From contig CABYJU010000003.1 in NCBI GenBank assembly GCA_902519325.1, forward strand, positions 1 to 64,000: a DNA stretch of 64,000 nt, written 5' to 3'. Position numbers and translations under genes: made by a program. Positions 52,010 through 62,270 of this stretch are shown in pieces; position 1 is the first letter of the stretch; each line of letters begins with the position of its first letter. The stretch comes from an uncultured Pelagibacteraceae bacterium (GTDB taxonomy: Bacteria > Pseudomonadota > Alphaproteobacteria > Pelagibacterales > Pelagibacteraceae). The notes under the pieces were generated by a model, which was given only the letters and a program-made list of their open reading frames with translations, was not told the DNA's origin and made no database searches.

Positions 52010-52657
52010 TTACCAACAAACTGTAAAACCATCGCCAATTGGTAAAATATACTTATTAATAGGTGATTTTTTTATATATTTATTAAATTCTCTTAATTTT
52101 ATAGTTAATTTGTCTTTTATCTTTGGTTTTGCAACATCTCCTTTCCAAAGTGTATTATCAATTAAAATTATACCCTTTTTGCTTTTCAATTTAAGAGACT
52201 GATTAAAATAATTTATATAATTTTCTTTATCTGCATCAATTAATATCACATCATATTTTTCCTTTTTCTTAATTAGATTTTCAAGAGCAATTTTTCCATT
52301 TTCACAAAGAAGATTTATTTTTTTATCTTGCTTTGCTTCTTTAAAAAACTTAATTGCCTCATTGTTAGTTTTTAAATTTTTATCTATACCAATTAATTTG
52401 CAATTCTTAGGTAAGGCAAGAGCAGCAGATAAAATGCTGTAACCTGTAAAAGTGCCAATTTCTAAGTATGATTTATAGTTATTAATTTTTATGATAAATT
52501 GTATGAAGTTAGCTTGTAGAATTGAAATTTGTAATTTTTTAATATGACCAAGTTTTTCGTTATATTTTAATAATTTTTTTTGCACTTTGTGAAGATTATT
52601 TGTATGTGAAAAAATATAATTAATCATATTTTGATCAATTATGAAATTTTTATCCAT
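52010..52657 (-). CDS. Class I SAM-dependent O-methyltransferase
   Basis: A 215-residue enzyme of the catechol/caffeoyl-CoA O-methyltransferase family. SAM-binding motif [19 protein letters not shown] near 64-82, acidic residue in LIGIDKNLK, metal-binding [12 protein letters not shown] near 136-147 and [14 protein letters not shown] near 164-177. Metal-dependent small-molecule O-methylation is likely; the acceptor is unknown. It starts 8 bases inside gatB. Confidence 0.88.
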   Translation of the reverse strand: MDKNFIIDQNMINYIFSHTNNLHKVQKKLLKYNEKLGHIKKLQISILQANFIQFIIKINNYKSYLEIGTFTGYSILSAALALPKNCKLIGIDKNLKTNNEAIKFFKEAKQDKKINLLCENGKIALENLIKKKEKYDVILIDADKENYINYFNQSLKLKSKKGIILIDNTLWKGDVAKPKIKDKLTIKLREFNKYIKKSPINKYILPIGDGFTVCW

Positions 52658-54116
52658 TCAACTTTTCTTTTAATATTTTGTTTATTAATTGAGGATTGCC
52701 TTTTCCTTTACTTTCTTTCATGGCTTGACCAACAAAAAAACCAAATAATTTATCTTTACCAGATTTATATTCAGCAACCTTATCTGAATTATTTTCAATA
52801 ACTTTATTTATCAATTCCTCTATCGCTTTTGGATCGCTTTCTTGTTTTAAACCTTTTTCTTTTACTATTATTAATGGATCTTGATCTCCATCTATCATTT
52901 GTTCAAAAACCGTTTTAGCTATTTTTCCTGATATAGTTCCATCTTTTATAAGGTTTATAAGTTTTGATAGATTTTTAGCACTAACTGGGCTTTGAGATAT
53001 TTCTAAATTTTTTTCATTCAAAACTGCAAATAATTCACCTGTAATCCAGTTTGTTGCTAATTTCACATCTGAATTTTTTATAACTTCCTCAAAGAAATTT
53101 GATGTTTCAATATCAGATACCAAAATTGTTGCTTCATATGGTGAAAGATTAAATTTATCTATAAATCTTTTTTTCTTTTCATCTGGTAATTCAGGTATAT
53201 CTAATTTTATTTTTTCAATTAACTCTTGGCTTATTTCAAGCGGTAATAGATCTGGATCAGGAAAATATCTGTAATCATGCGCATCTTCTTTTGATCTCAT
53301 AGATCTTGTCTCATTTCTTTTAGTGTCAAAAAGTCTTGTCTCTTGATCTATTTCTTTCCCCTCCTCTAACAAATCTATTTGTCTATTTGCTTCGGATATT
53401 ATTGCCATTTGCATAAATTTTATTGAATTAACATTTTTAATTTCACACCTGGTGCCGAATTCAGTCTCCCCTTTTAATCTTACTGATACATTAACATCTG
53501 CCCTCAAAGAACCTTCTTGCATATTGCCATCACATGTTCCTAAATATCTCATTATCGATCTTAATTTTTTTATATAAACGTTGACTTCATCTGGTGATCT
53601 CAAATCAGGCTTACTTACTATTTCCATTAAAGCCACTCCAGATCTATTTAAATCAACTAATGTATTATTTGGATCAATATCATGAATACTTTTACCTGCA
53701 TCTTGCTCTAAGTGTAATCTTTCAATTCCAATTTCTTTTTGACCATTCGGCATATCCAAAATTACTTTTCCTTCACCGACAATTGGATATTTGTATTGAG
53801 AGATTTGATATCCTTGGGGTAAATCTGCATAAAAATAATTTTTTCTATCAAAGACAGATTTTTTATTTATTTTGGCTTTAAGTCCTATTCCAGTTTTAAT
53901 TGCTTGTTCAATACAAAATTCATTTATAACTGGTAACATTCCTGGAAATGCTGCATCTACGAGACTAACTTGTGTGTTTGGTTCTGCACCAAATTTTGTT
54001 GATGATTGAGAGAAAAGTTTTGACTCTGAAGTAACTTGAGCGTGCACTTCTAAACCAATTATCACTTCATATTGTTTATTTTCTCTTTCAATAAGATATT
54101 CACTATTTTTACTCAC
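52650..54116 (-). CDS. gatB: Asp-tRNA(Asn)/Glu-tRNA(Gln) amidotransferase subunit B
   Basis: tRNA-binding and kinase subunit of GatCAB, which makes Gln-tRNA(Gln) from Glu-tRNA(Gln). Motifs: [24 protein letters not shown] (as [11 protein letters not shown] and [13 protein letters not shown]), [45 protein letters not shown] and [13 protein letters not shown]; the C-terminal YqeY-like tail ends in [12 protein letters not shown]. It has 488 residues and a GTG start. It overlaps gatA by 8 bases. Confidence 0.96.
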   Translation of the reverse strand: MSKNSEYLIERENKQYEVIIGLEVHAQVTSESKLFSQSSTKFGAEPNTQVSLVDAAFPGMLPVINEFCIEQAIKTGIGLKAKINKKSVFDRKNYFYADLPQGYQISQYKYPIVGEGKVILDMPNGQKEIGIERLHLEQDAGKSIHDIDPNNTLVDLNRSGVALMEIVSKPDLRSPDEVNVYIKKLRSIMRYLGTCDGNMQEGSLRADVNVSVRLKGETEFGTRCEIKNVNSIKFMQMAIISEANRQIDLLEEGKEIDQETRLFDTKRNETRSMRSKEDAHDYRYFPDPDLLPLEISQELIEKIKLDIPELPDEKKKRFIDKFNLSPYEATILVSDIETSNFFEEVIKNSDVKLATNWITGELFAVLNEKNLEISQSPVSAKNLSKLINLIKDGTISGKIAKTVFEQMIDGDQDPLIIVKEKGLKQESDPKAIEELINKVIENNSDKVAEYKSGKDKLFGFFVGQAMKESKGKGNPQLINKILKEKLNG

Positions 54117-55569
54117 TTAACCACCAGTCTGAAATATCATTTTTAAAATTAATCTTATCTTCTAATGCATAAGAAATATTAAGTATATTTTGCTCATCAA
54201 AAGGTTTTCCAATAACTTGAAGGCCTAAAGGATAATTATTTTTATCTTTACCAGCTGGTATAGAAATACCTGGTAAGCCTGCTAGATTTATTGGAACTGT
54301 AAATATATCATTTAAATACATTGATACTGGATCATTTGTTTTTTCACCAATTTTAAATGCTGAGCTTGGAGTAGATGGGGTTAAAATTGCATCAACTTTA
54401 GAGAAGGCATCATCAAAATCTTTTTTTATTAATTGTCTTACTTTCTGCGCTTTTAGATAATATGCATCATAGTAACCAGAAGATAAAACATAAGTTCCAA
54501 TCATAATTCTTCTTTTAACTTCATCACCAAAACCTTCAGATCTAGTTTTTTCGTACATTTCTATTAAATTTTGACCAGGAGATCTAAATCCATATTTAAC
54601 ACCATCATATCTTGCTAGATTTGAAGATGCTTCAGCTGGTGCAACAATATAATAAGTTGGTAATGCGTAATTAGTATGTGGAAGCGAAATATCAATAATT
54701 TCTGCTCCGCAATCTTTTGCATATAAGATACCATTTTTCCATAGCTGTTCAATTTCGTCAGGCATATTGTCAACTCTATATTCTTTAGGAATACCAATTT
54801 TCTTTCCTTTAATATCTTTTGATAATTCTTTTGAATAAGAATTTCTTTTGTAATCAATTGAAGTTGAATCTTTTTGATCAAATGAAGAGATCACCTCTAA
54901 AAGCATAGAACAGTCTCTTACATTTTTCGTCATAGGTCCTGCTTGGTCTAAAGATGAAGCAAATGCTACAATTCCATAACGAGAACAACTTCCATATGTA
55001 GGTTTAAGTCCAACAGTTCCTGTAAATGATGCTGGTTGACGAATAGATCCACCTGTATCTGTTCCAATGGTAACTGGAGTTAAATTTGCAGCGACAGCTG
55101 CAGAAGAACCTCCTGAAGATCCACCAGGGACTAAATTTTCTCCTACCGGATTTTGAACATTTCCAAAAAAACTAGTTTCATTTGAAGAGCCCATAGCAAA
55201 TTCATCACAATTAAGTTTACCAAGAAGTATTGCTCCTTGACTCCACAAATTTTGAGTAACTGTAGACTCATATGTAGGAACGAAGTTATTTAATATTTTG
55301 CTACCTGCTGTTGTTCTAACTCCATTTGTACAAAATAAATCTTTAACAGCAATAGGAATACCTGGTAGTTTAAAATCTAAATTAGGATTAGAGTCAAATT
55401 TCTTTGATTGATCTATTGCTTTTTCAAAATTATCTGTAACATAAACATTTAATTTTTTCGATTTTTCAGCGCGGTTTATAAATGCTTTTGTAATTTCCTC
55501 TGAAGATAGTTTTTTTTCTTTTATATTCGATTTTAATTCGAATAAACTTTGACTTGTTATATCTGACAT
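54109..55569 (-). CDS. gatA: Asp-tRNA(Asn)/Glu-tRNA(Gln) amidotransferase subunit A
   Basis: Amidase subunit that frees ammonia from glutamine. The Ser-cisSer-Lys triad is complete: K76 in [12 protein letters not shown]151 in [13 protein letters not shown] and nucleophile S175 in [13 protein letters not shown]. Later blocks are [20 protein letters not shown] and [14 protein letters not shown]. The 486-residue length is usual. Its start shares one base with the gatC stop; together with gatB it forms the complete operon, implying no separate glutaminyl-tRNA synthetase. Confidence 0.97.
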   Translation of the reverse strand: MSDITSQSLFELKSNIKEKKLSSEEITKAFINRAEKSKKLNVYVTDNFEKAIDQSKKFDSNPNLDFKLPGIPIAVKDLFCTNGVRTTAGSKILNNFVPTYESTVTQNLWSQGAILLGKLNCDEFAMGSSNETSFFGNVQNPVGENLVPGGSSGGSSAAVAANLTPVTIGTDTGGSIRQPASFTGTVGLKPTYGSCSRYGIVAFASSLDQAGPMTKNVRDCSMLLEVISSFDQKDSTSIDYKRNSYSKELSKDIKGKKIGIPKEYRVDNMPDEIEQLWKNGILYAKDCGAEIIDISLPHTNYALPTYYIVAPAEASSNLARYDGVKYGFRSPGQNLIEMYEKTRSEGFGDEVKRRIMIGTYVLSSGYYDAYYLKAQKVRQLIKKDFDDAFSKVDAILTPSTPSSAFKIGEKTNDPVSMYLNDIFTVPINLAGLPGISIPAGKDKNNYPLGLQVIGKPFDEQNILNISYALEDKINFKNDISDWWLSE

Positions 55570-55856
55570 TATTCAACAACCTTTGGTACAACAAAAAAAT
55601 CTTTATTTTCTTCAGGTGAGTTTTTTAAAATTTTTTCTCTGATATTTTCCGATTTAATTTCATCTTTTCTAAATCTTAGGGTGGTCTCAGCAATTGATGT
55701 TAAAGCTTGAACATTATCAGTATTTAATTCATTTAATTTTTCTATAAATTCAAATATATTATTTAAGTCGCCCTTTAATTTGTTAGCTTTTTCATCATCA
55801 ACAGAAATTCTTGCTAATTTCGAAATGTGCTTTACTGTTTTAAGATCTATACTCAT
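55569..55856 (-). CDS. gatC: Asp-tRNA(Asn)/Glu-tRNA(Gln) amidotransferase subunit C
   Basis: Small linker subunit of 95 residues wrapping GatA and Gat[40 protein letters not shown] and the C-terminal [18 protein letters not shown] match the family. I start at MSIDLKTV; the frame extends 19 codons further upstream into the intergenic region, without any similarity. First gene of gatCAB, divergent from ruvX. Confidence 0.95.
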   Translation of the reverse strand: MSIDLKTVKHISKLARISVDDEKANKLKGDLNNIFEFIEKLNELNTDNVQALTSIAETTLRFRKDEIKSENIREKILKNSPEENKDFFVVPKVVE

Positions 55857-55905
55857 ATGGTAAAAATATTGCCGCAAACTATCACTTAAGTAAATAATAT
55901 ACAAT

Positions 55906-56361
55906 ATGATCACAATTGAGGAATTTAAAAAGAAACAGCTAAATACATCTAGATTAATTGGTCTTGATTTAGGTTCAAAGAGAATTGGTGTAGCTATATG
56001 TGATGAAAATCAAAAAATTGCCACACCGCTTAAAACAATAAACAAATCCAAATTTGAAGATCTTATCAATGAATTAGAGGATATTATTAAAGAAAATAAT
56101 ATTAAAGGAATAATTATTGGCAATCCAATTAATATGGATGGTAGCTTAGGTAAATCCTCTCAATCAGTAAATGATGTGTCAAAAGCAATATCAAAAGAAA
56201 TTGATATTCCATTAAGTCTTTGGGATGAAAGATTATCAACAGTTGGAGCGTTTAAATTAACCGAAAATTTAGGTATTAACGTAACTAAAAGAAAAAAAAA
56301 TATAGATAAAAATGCTGCTGCATTTATCTTACAGGGTGCCATAGATTTTATTAATAATTAA
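55906..56361 (+). CDS. ruvX: Holliday junction resolvase-like RuvX (YqgF)
   Basis: RNase H-fold nuclease implicated in processing pre-16S rRNA 5' ends. RLIGLDLGSKRIGVAICDEN near 17-36 has the first catalytic Asp; IIIGNPINMDGSLGKSS near 69-85 and LWDERLSTVGAF near 103-114 follow; the final conserved Asp is in NIDKNAAAFILQGAI (family VDxxAAxxIL). It has 151 residues. Divergent from gatC, with 49 bases between the starts. Confidence 0.94.
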   Translation: MITIEEFKKKQLNTSRLIGLDLGSKRIGVAICDENQKIATPLKTINKSKFEDLINELEDIIKENNIKGIIIGNPINMDGSLGKSSQSVNDVSKAISKEIDIPLSLWDERLSTVGAFKLTENLGINVTKRKKNIDKNAAAFILQGAIDFINN

Positions 56362-56364
56362 TAC

Positions 56365-56393
56365 TTGCATTAATCAACCTTTGTGGCTATAGA
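56365..56393 (+). promoter_or_regulatory. Candidate promoter for pyrB
   Basis: TTGCAT (56365-56370) and TATAGA (56388-56393) lie 17 bases apart. Transcription would begin near 56400, about four bases before the preferred pyrB ATG, the same near-leaderless geometry as at rplM. Each element matches only part of the consensus. Confidence 0.3.
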
Positions 56394-56403
56394 GTTGGTT
56401 TTA

Positions 56404-57342
56404 ATGGCAACTAAAACCAAAGCTATTAAAATTTCTCAAAAACATCTCCTAGGTATTCAAGATTTATCAATAAATGATGTTAATTTAATCTTAAAAGAAG
56501 CTGAAAAATTTATTGAATTAAACAAAAGCAAAAATAAAAAATTAGATTTACTTAAGGGGAAAACTCAAATTAACCTCTTTTTTGAACCATCAACAAGAAC
56601 ACAAAGCTCATTTGAACTAGCAGGAAAAAGATTAGGTGCAGATGTTATGTCAATGAATATAACAAACTCAGCAATTAAAAAAGGTGAAACGCTAATAGAC
56701 ACTGCAATGACATTAAATGCAATGCATCCTGATATAATAGTTATTAGACATCAAGATTCAGGAGCTTGTAATCTTTTATCTCAAAAAGTTAATTGTGCTG
56801 TTTTAAATGCTGGTGATGGAAGGAGAGAGCACCCTACCCAAGCATTACTTGATGCATTAACTATATTGAATAGGAAAAAAAAAATTCAAGGATTAAAGGT
56901 TGCAATTTGTGGAGATATTCTACATTCAAGAGTAGCAAGATCTAATATTTACTTGCTAAACATGTTGGGTGCCGAAGTTAATATTGTAGCTCCTTCAAAC
57001 CTTTTACCAAAAGATATAGAAAAATTTGGGGTTAATATTTTTTCAAATATGAAGAAAGGTGTAAAAGATTGCGACATAGTAATGATGCTTAGACTTCAAA
57101 ATGAAAGAATGAGTAGTTCATTCCTGTCATCTAATAGAGAGTATTATGAATACTATGGACTAACACAGGATAAATTAGAATATGCAAAATCAGATTCAAT
57201 TATTATGCATCCTGGTCCAATGAACCGCGGTATTGAAATTGATACAAAACTAGCTGATGACACCAATATGAGTGTTGTAAAAGAGCAAGTTGAATTAGGT
57301 GTTGCGATAAGAATGGCATGTTTAAAAATTTTTTGTGAATGA
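56404..57342 (+). CDS. pyrB: Aspartate carbamoyltransferase catalytic subunit
   Basis: First committed pyrimidine step, carbamoyl phosphate plus aspartate to carbamoyl aspartate. Blocks: [17 protein letters not shown], the carbamoyl-phosphate loop [41 protein letters not shown] and [13 protein letters not shown] use the ATG at 56404 (312 residues) because it fits the family length; a GTG 21 bases earlier is in frame but would precede the predicted transcription start. pyrB overlaps the next gene by 4 bases. Confidence 0.95.
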   Translation: MATKTKAIKISQKHLLGIQDLSINDVNLILKEAEKFIELNKSKNKKLDLLKGKTQINLFFEPSTRTQSSFELAGKRLGADVMSMNITNSAIKKGETLIDTAMTLNAMHPDIIVIRHQDSGACNLLSQKVNCAVLNAGDGRREHPTQALLDALTILNRKKKIQGLKVAICGDILHSRVARSNIYLLNMLGAEVNIVAPSNLLPKDIEKFGVNIFSNMKKGVKDCDIVMMLRLQNERMSSSFLSSNREYYEYYGLTQDKLEYAKSDSIIMHPGPMNRGIEIDTKLADDTNMSVVKEQVELGVAIRMACLKIFCE

Positions 57343-58628
57343 TGAAAAAAAAATACTTTATTAACGCAAATATAATTGATCCTTATAACAACATAAGTGA
57401 GATAGGAGGATTAATAATAGGTGAAGATGGAAAAATTGAAGGTGTTGGAAAAAAGGTGAATAAAAACAACATTCCTAGTAGAGAAAAAGTTATTGATTTA
57501 AAAGAGAATTATATTTTCCCAGGTATAGTTGATATGAGAGTATTTGTGGGTGAACCAGGTTATGAATATAAAGAAAATTTCAGAACTTTGAGCAATGCTT
57601 CATTATCCGGGGGAGTAACCTCAGTTGTAACAATGCCTAATACTGATCCAATAATCGACAACGTTTCAATAGTAGATTTTTTAAAAAGACGAGGCAGAGA
57701 TAAATCAAAAATAAATATATTTCCCACAGCATCTTTAACAAAGGGTACTGAAGGTACAAATATGACAGAGTTTGGTCTTCTGCAAAGTAAAGGGATAATA
57801 GCATTTACAGATGGAATTAGAACAATTCAGAATACAAGAGTTATGTCCAGAATAATGAATTCAGCAAAAGATTTGGGATCTTTAATAATGCAACATGCGG
57901 AAGATCAAGAATTAGCTGAAAATGGCATGATAAATGATGGAATAATTTCGACAAAACTTGGTTTGCAAGGCATCCCAGAAATAGCTGAACTAATAATTAT
58001 AGAGAGAGATTTAACATTATTAGAAGAATATAACTGTCGTTATCACATTTCTCAAATTTCATCAGGAAAAGCAGTTGAAATTATCAGAGATAGAAAAGAT
58101 AAAGTAAGATTCTCCTGTGGTGTATCAATAAATAATTTATCTTTAAATGAAAATGATATTGGTGACTTTAGAACTTTTTTAAAATTGTCTCCGCCACTCA
58201 GGACTGAAGAAGATAGATTAAGTTTAGTGCAAGGATTAAATGATGGTACAATCGATGTAATAGTTTCAGATCACAAACCTGAAGATGAAGAGCAAAAAAG
58301 ATTAACATTTGCTCAAGCCGCAACAGGAGCAACTGGTATTGAAACGTTATTATCCTTGTCATTAGAATTATATCACAATGGATCTGTAAAACTTGAAAAA
58401 ATTATTGCTGCATTAACCTCCAATCCAGCAAAAATTTTGAAAATTAATAAAGGTAATTTATCTGTAGGTAATGATGCAGATTTCTGTATTGTTGATATAA
58501 ATAAACCTTGGATAGTAAAGCAAGAAAATTTGGTTTCTAAATCAAAAAATACGTCAATCGAAAATAAGAGATTACAAGGAAAAGTAACAAATACATTCGT
58601 AAAAGGACAAGAGCTTTACAATATTTAA
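57339..58628 (+). CDS. pyrC: Dihydroorotase homologue, probably non-catalytic (PyrC')
   Basis: A 429-residue amidohydrolase of the dihydroorotase family. The fold markers are present ([76 protein letters not shown]), but the HxH metal pair is replaced by R67-V-F69. Proteins with this change that follow pyrB are known in other bacteria to be inactive partners that stabilise aspartate carbamoyltransferase. Enzymatic dihydroorotase would then be encoded elsewhere. It is translationally coupled to pyrB, which supports a structural role. Confidence 0.85.
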   Translation: MMKKKYFINANIIDPYNNISEIGGLIIGEDGKIEGVGKKVNKNNIPSREKVIDLKENYIFPGIVDMRVFVGEPGYEYKENFRTLSNASLSGGVTSVVTMPNTDPIIDNVSIVDFLKRRGRDKSKINIFPTASLTKGTEGTNMTEFGLLQSKGIIAFTDGIRTIQNTRVMSRIMNSAKDLGSLIMQHAEDQELAENGMINDGIISTKLGLQGIPEIAELIIIERDLTLLEEYNCRYHISQISSGKAVEIIRDRKDKVRFSCGVSINNLSLNENDIGDFRTFLKLSPPLRTEEDRLSLVQGLNDGTIDVIVSDHKPEDEEQKRLTFAQAATGATGIETLLSLSLELYHNGSVKLEKIIAALTSNPAKILKINKGNLSVGNDADFCIVDINKPWIVKQENLVSKSKNTSIENKRLQGKVTNTFVKGQELYNI

Positions 58629-59201
58629 ATGGAAATATTTATTTTATCACTTTTATCATATTTATTGGGTTCTATTCCTTTTGGTTTTTTATTAACAAAA
58701 ATTTTTTTAAAAAAAGACGTAAGAGAAATAGGATCGGGTAATATAGGCGCCACCAATGTTTTAAGAACTGGCAATAAATTTTTAGGTTACTCAACTTTAT
58801 TACTAGACATTTTAAAAGCGGTTTTGCCAATAATTTATGTTAAGTTAAATTATCCAGAATTTATTTACATTTGTTCATTATCTGTTTTTTTAGGACATGT
58901 TTTTCCAATATGGTTAAAATTTAAAGGTGGTAAGGGTGTTGCAACATATGTTGGAATGTTGATTATTTTAAATTATTTTTTGGGTATTGTATTTGGTATT
59001 GTTTGGGTAATTACATATTTAATTTCTAAATACTCATCATTAGGATCAATTCTTGGATCATTAAGTGTTCCTATTTTTATATTTTTTTATAGTAATGATA
59101 ACATTATGTTTTACTTCATAATGTTTATTTTAATTTTTTACACTCATAGAGAAAACGTTAAACGCTTGATAAATAAAGAGGAAACTAAGACAAAAATTTA
59201 A
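58629..59201 (+). CDS. plsY: Glycerol-3-phosphate acyltransferase PlsY
   Basis: Inner-membrane enzyme adding the PlsX-made acyl-phosphate to glycerol 3-phosphate, the first phospholipid acylation. Motif 1 is YLLGSIPFGFLL followed by DVREIGSGNIGATNVLRTGN, motif 2 is LKFKGGKGVATYVG and motif 3 ends in HRENVKRLINKEE. Five membrane helices in 190 residues. It begins at the base after the pyrC stop. dprA, usual between plsY and topA in relatives, is absent. Confidence 0.95.
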   Translation: MEIFILSLLSYLLGSIPFGFLLTKIFLKKDVREIGSGNIGATNVLRTGNKFLGYSTLLLDILKAVLPIIYVKLNYPEFIYICSLSVFLGHVFPIWLKFKGGKGVATYVGMLIILNYFLGIVFGIVWVITYLISKYSSLGSILGSLSVPIFIFFYSNDNIMFYFIMFILIFYTHRENVKRLINKEETKTKI

Positions 59202-59241
59202 TAATTTGACAGTTTAACTGTTTTAAGTACGTTCTCTAAAT

Positions 59242-61809
59242 ATGAATCTAGTAATTGTTGAAAGTCCAGCAAAAGCAAAAACAATTAATAAATATTTAGG
59301 ATCAGATTATACAGTTCTTGCAAGCTATGGACATATAAGAGATCTGCCTTCGAAAAATGGTTCTGTTGATCCTGAAAATGATTTTAAAATGATTTGGGAA
59401 GTAGATAGTTTTTCAAAAAAATATTTAAAAGAAATTACAGATAGTGCTAAAGATTCAAAAAAAATTATTCTAGCTACTGACCCTGACAGAGAAGGTGAAG
59501 CAATAGCTTGGCATGTAAAAGAGTTTCTTGAAGAAAAAAAATTATTAAAAGATAAAGAAGTTGAAAGAGTTGTTTTCAACGAAATAACAAAAAAAGCAGT
59601 TACAAATGGAATAGATAATCCAAGAAAAATAGAGCCACATTTAGTTGATGCTTATATGGCAAGAAGAGCTCTGGATTATCTAGTAGGTTTTAATATATCC
59701 CCCATTCTATGGACAAAATTACCAGGTTCTAAATCTGCTGGTCGAGTTCAGTCTGTAGCTCTAAGACTTTTAACCGAAAGAGAACAGGAAATAGAAGTTT
59801 TTCAACCAAAAGAATTTTGGACTTTAAATATAATTTTTAAAAATAACAAAAATGAAAAAATAAATACAACTATTTCACAATTAGATGGAAATAAGGTTGA
59901 GAAATTTTCATTTAAAAACAAACAAGATATTAACGACGCTTTATCAAAAATAAAAAATAAAAAATATAACATAACAGATATAAGTTCAAAAACTTATAAC
60001 AGAAATCCATCAGGACCTTTTACTACATCAACATTACAACAAACAGCATCGAGTAAACTTGGTTTTGGAGCATCAAGGACAATGCAAATTGCTCAAAGAC
60101 TATATCAAGGAATTGATATTGAAGGTGAAACCGTAGGATTAATTACTTATATGAGAACAGATGGAACTAATATTTCTAAAGATGCGATAACATCTTTCAG
60201 AGATTTTATAATGCAGAATTATGGTGATAAATATTTACCAGAACAACCTCTAAATTATAGTGGCAAAAAAGCAAAGAATGCTCAAGAAGCTCACGAAGCT
60301 ATACGTCCAACAGAAATTATTCGAAAACCAGAAGATATGAAAAAATACTTAAGTACTGATCAATATAAACTTTATAATTTGATATGGTCTAGATCTTTAT
60401 CATCACAAATGCAGTCAGCAAAATTTGATAGAAAAACTATTACCATCAACTCAGATGATGATAAAAATATATTCAAAACTAGTGGTTCAACATTAAAATT
60501 TGATGGCTTCCTTAAATTATATAAGATCGATGAAAATGATGATGACAATGAAAATATTTTGCCAGATGTTGAAAAAGGTGATGTAATGTTTGAAGATCAT
60601 ATTGATGAACAGCACTATACACAACCACCACCTAGATATTCAGAGGCAAGTCTAGTTAAAAAATTAGAGGAGCTAGGAATTGGAAGACCATCTACTTATG
60701 CAAGTATTATTTCAGTAATAGCTAATAGAGGTTATGCTGACATAAATAATAAAAGATTTTTCCCAACTGATAGAGGTAAATTACTTTCTGCTTTTTTAGA
60801 AAAATTATTTACTAAATATGTTGATTATGATTTTACTGCAAAATTAGAAGATCAATTAGACGATATAACATCAGGTAAAGAAAATTGGATAAAAGTTTTA
60901 GAGAACTTTTGGAAAGACTTTAATTCTAATGTTTCAGGTGTGAAAGAAAAAAGAACCAGAGAAGTATTAGACCTATTAAATGAAAGTCTTGGATCACTTA
61001 TATTTGAGGTCGATAAAGATGGAAATATTGATAGAAAATGTAAACTTTGTGAAGCTGGGCAATTAAGTTTAAAAAATAGTTTTAGAGGTGGTGCTTTTAT
61101 CGGATGTTCAAATTATCCAGAATGCAAATTTACAAGACCGCTATCAAAATCCAAAGCAGCACAACAATTGACACTAGCAGAACCTAAATTCATTGGAAAA
61201 AATGATAAAGGTAAAGATATTTTTCTTAAAAATGGAAGATTTGGTCCATATTTGCAATTTGAAAAAGAAATCATAGAGGAAGATGAAAAAACTAAAAAGA
61301 AAAAAAGAAAATTAAAGAAAGAAGAAAATAATTTAAAAAATGTTTCTATTCCTAAAGGAATTGACATTGAAAATATTGATTTAGAAAAGGCAAAATACTT
61401 ATGCTCATTACCATTAAGTTTAGGTAAAAATCCTGAAAATGATAAGGATATTACTGTGAATGTTGGAAGATTTGGCCCTTACCTTAAATGTGAAAATAAA
61501 TCTGCTAGACTAGAAAATGTAGATGAATTATTCACAATTGGATTAAATAGAGCTGTTACATTAATTGCTGAAGCTAAACCAGGAAGAATTTCATCATCTA
61601 TGATTAAAGATTTAGGAGAACACCCTGAAGATAAAAAGCCAGTTAGAGTCATGAAAGGTCAGTATGGTCCTTACATTAAATACAAATCGTTAAATGCGAC
61701 TATACCTGAAGAAAAAGATCCTGTTGAATTAACAATGGAAGAAGCATTAATTTTAATTGAGAAAAGAAAAGAATACGATAGAAATAAAAAGAAAAAGAAA
61801 GGCAAATAA
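59242..61809 (+). CDS. topA: DNA topoisomerase I
   Basis: Type IA enzyme relaxing negative supercoils, 855 residues. TOPRIM at the N-terminus (LVIVESPAKAKTINKYLG; ATDPDREGEAIAWH), the active-site tyrosine near Y303 in LITYMRTDGTN, and ARRALDYLVGFNISPILW plus GIGRPSTYASII in the core. The C-terminal part has one four-Cys zinc finger (CKLCEAGQL ... GCSNYPECKF) and three GRFGPY-type repeats (NGRFGPYLQFE, VGRFGPYLKCE, KGQYGPYIKYK). Alphaproteobacterial in layout. Stop and ridA start share one base. Confidence 0.96.
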   Translation: MNLVIVESPAKAKTINKYLGSDYTVLASYGHIRDLPSKNGSVDPENDFKMIWEVDSFSKKYLKEITDSAKDSKKIILATDPDREGEAIAWHVKEFLEEKKLLKDKEVERVVFNEITKKAVTNGIDNPRKIEPHLVDAYMARRALDYLVGFNISPILWTKLPGSKSAGRVQSVALRLLTEREQEIEVFQPKEFWTLNIIFKNNKNEKINTTISQLDGNKVEKFSFKNKQDINDALSKIKNKKYNITDISSKTYNRNPSGPFTTSTLQQTASSKLGFGASRTMQIAQRLYQGIDIEGETVGLITYMRTDGTNISKDAITSFRDFIMQNYGDKYLPEQPLNYSGKKAKNAQEAHEAIRPTEIIRKPEDMKKYLSTDQYKLYNLIWSRSLSSQMQSAKFDRKTITINSDDDKNIFKTSGSTLKFDGFLKLYKIDENDDDNENILPDVEKGDVMFEDHIDEQHYTQPPPRYSEASLVKKLEELGIGRPSTYASIISVIANRGYADINNKRFFPTDRGKLLSAFLEKLFTKYVDYDFTAKLEDQLDDITSGKENWIKVLENFWKDFNSNVSGVKEKRTREVLDLLNESLGSLIFEVDKDGNIDRKCKLCEAGQLSLKNSFRGGAFIGCSNYPECKFTRPLSKSKAAQQLTLAEPKFIGKNDKGKDIFLKNGRFGPYLQFEKEIIEEDEKTKKKKRKLKKEENNLKNVSIPKGIDIENIDLEKAKYLCSLPLSLGKNPENDKDITVNVGRFGPYLKCENKSARLENVDELFTIGLNRAVTLIAEAKPGRISSSMIKDLGEHPEDKKPVRVMKGQYGPYIKYKSLNATIPEEKDPVELTMEEALILIEKRKEYDRNKKKKKGK

Positions 61810-62270
61810 TGTCGGCAGATGAAAACTTAAAGAATTTAAATATCAAATTGCCAAAAGCTAATGATCCTGTTGGATCTTATGCTGCTACAAGAATATCTGG
61901 AAATTTACTATACATATCTGGTCAAATATCAATTGATGAGAATGGAAATTTAATTAAAGGAAAACTCGGAAAAGATTATAATACTGAACAAGGTTATGAG
62001 GCAGCTAAAAGATGTGCATTAAGCATAATATCTCAAGCAAAAAAAGCATGTGGTGATGATTTATCAAAAATTAAATCATGTTTGAAACTTACTGGATATG
62101 TTAATTCTACTGATGATTTTACTGAGCAGCCAAAAGTCATAAATGGAGCCTCAGATCTAATAAAAAGTGTATTTGATGAAGCTGGCTCACATGCAAGAGC
62201 TGCTGTCAGCACTAATAGCCTTCCATTAGGTGTTGCAGTTGAAGTTGATGCAATATTTGATCTTAATTAA
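61809..62270 (+). CDS. RidA-family (YjgF/UK114) protein
   Basis: A 153-residue member of the family whose best-known members hydrolyse reactive enamine/imine intermediates. RISGNLLYISGQISIDENGN near 28-47 and the C-terminal ARAAVSTNSLPLGVAVEVDAIF with the conserved Arg (in HARAAV) and Glu fit the family. The extra N-terminal stretch and the GYEAAKRCALSIISQAKKACG helix are typical of the subgroup longer than RidA itself (about 128), for which the reaction is not established. It ends at the base before the convergent ugd stop. Confidence 0.87.
   Translation: MSADENLKNLNIKLPKANDPVGSYAATRISGNLLYISGQISIDENGNLIKGKLGKDYNTEQGYEAAKRCALSIISQAKKACGDDLSKIKSCLKLTGYVNSTDDFTEQPKVINGASDLIKSVFDEAGSHARAAVSTNSLPLGVAVEVDAIFDLN

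Noticed and set aside
55857-55913. Longer gatC N-terminus
   Set aside because: The extra 19 residues lie in the divergent promoter region and have no family similarity.
59206-59233. Promoter for topA (TTGACA plus TACGTT)
   Set aside because: The -35 is perfect, but the only -10 at proper spacing matches three of six bases, so I did not list it as a feature.
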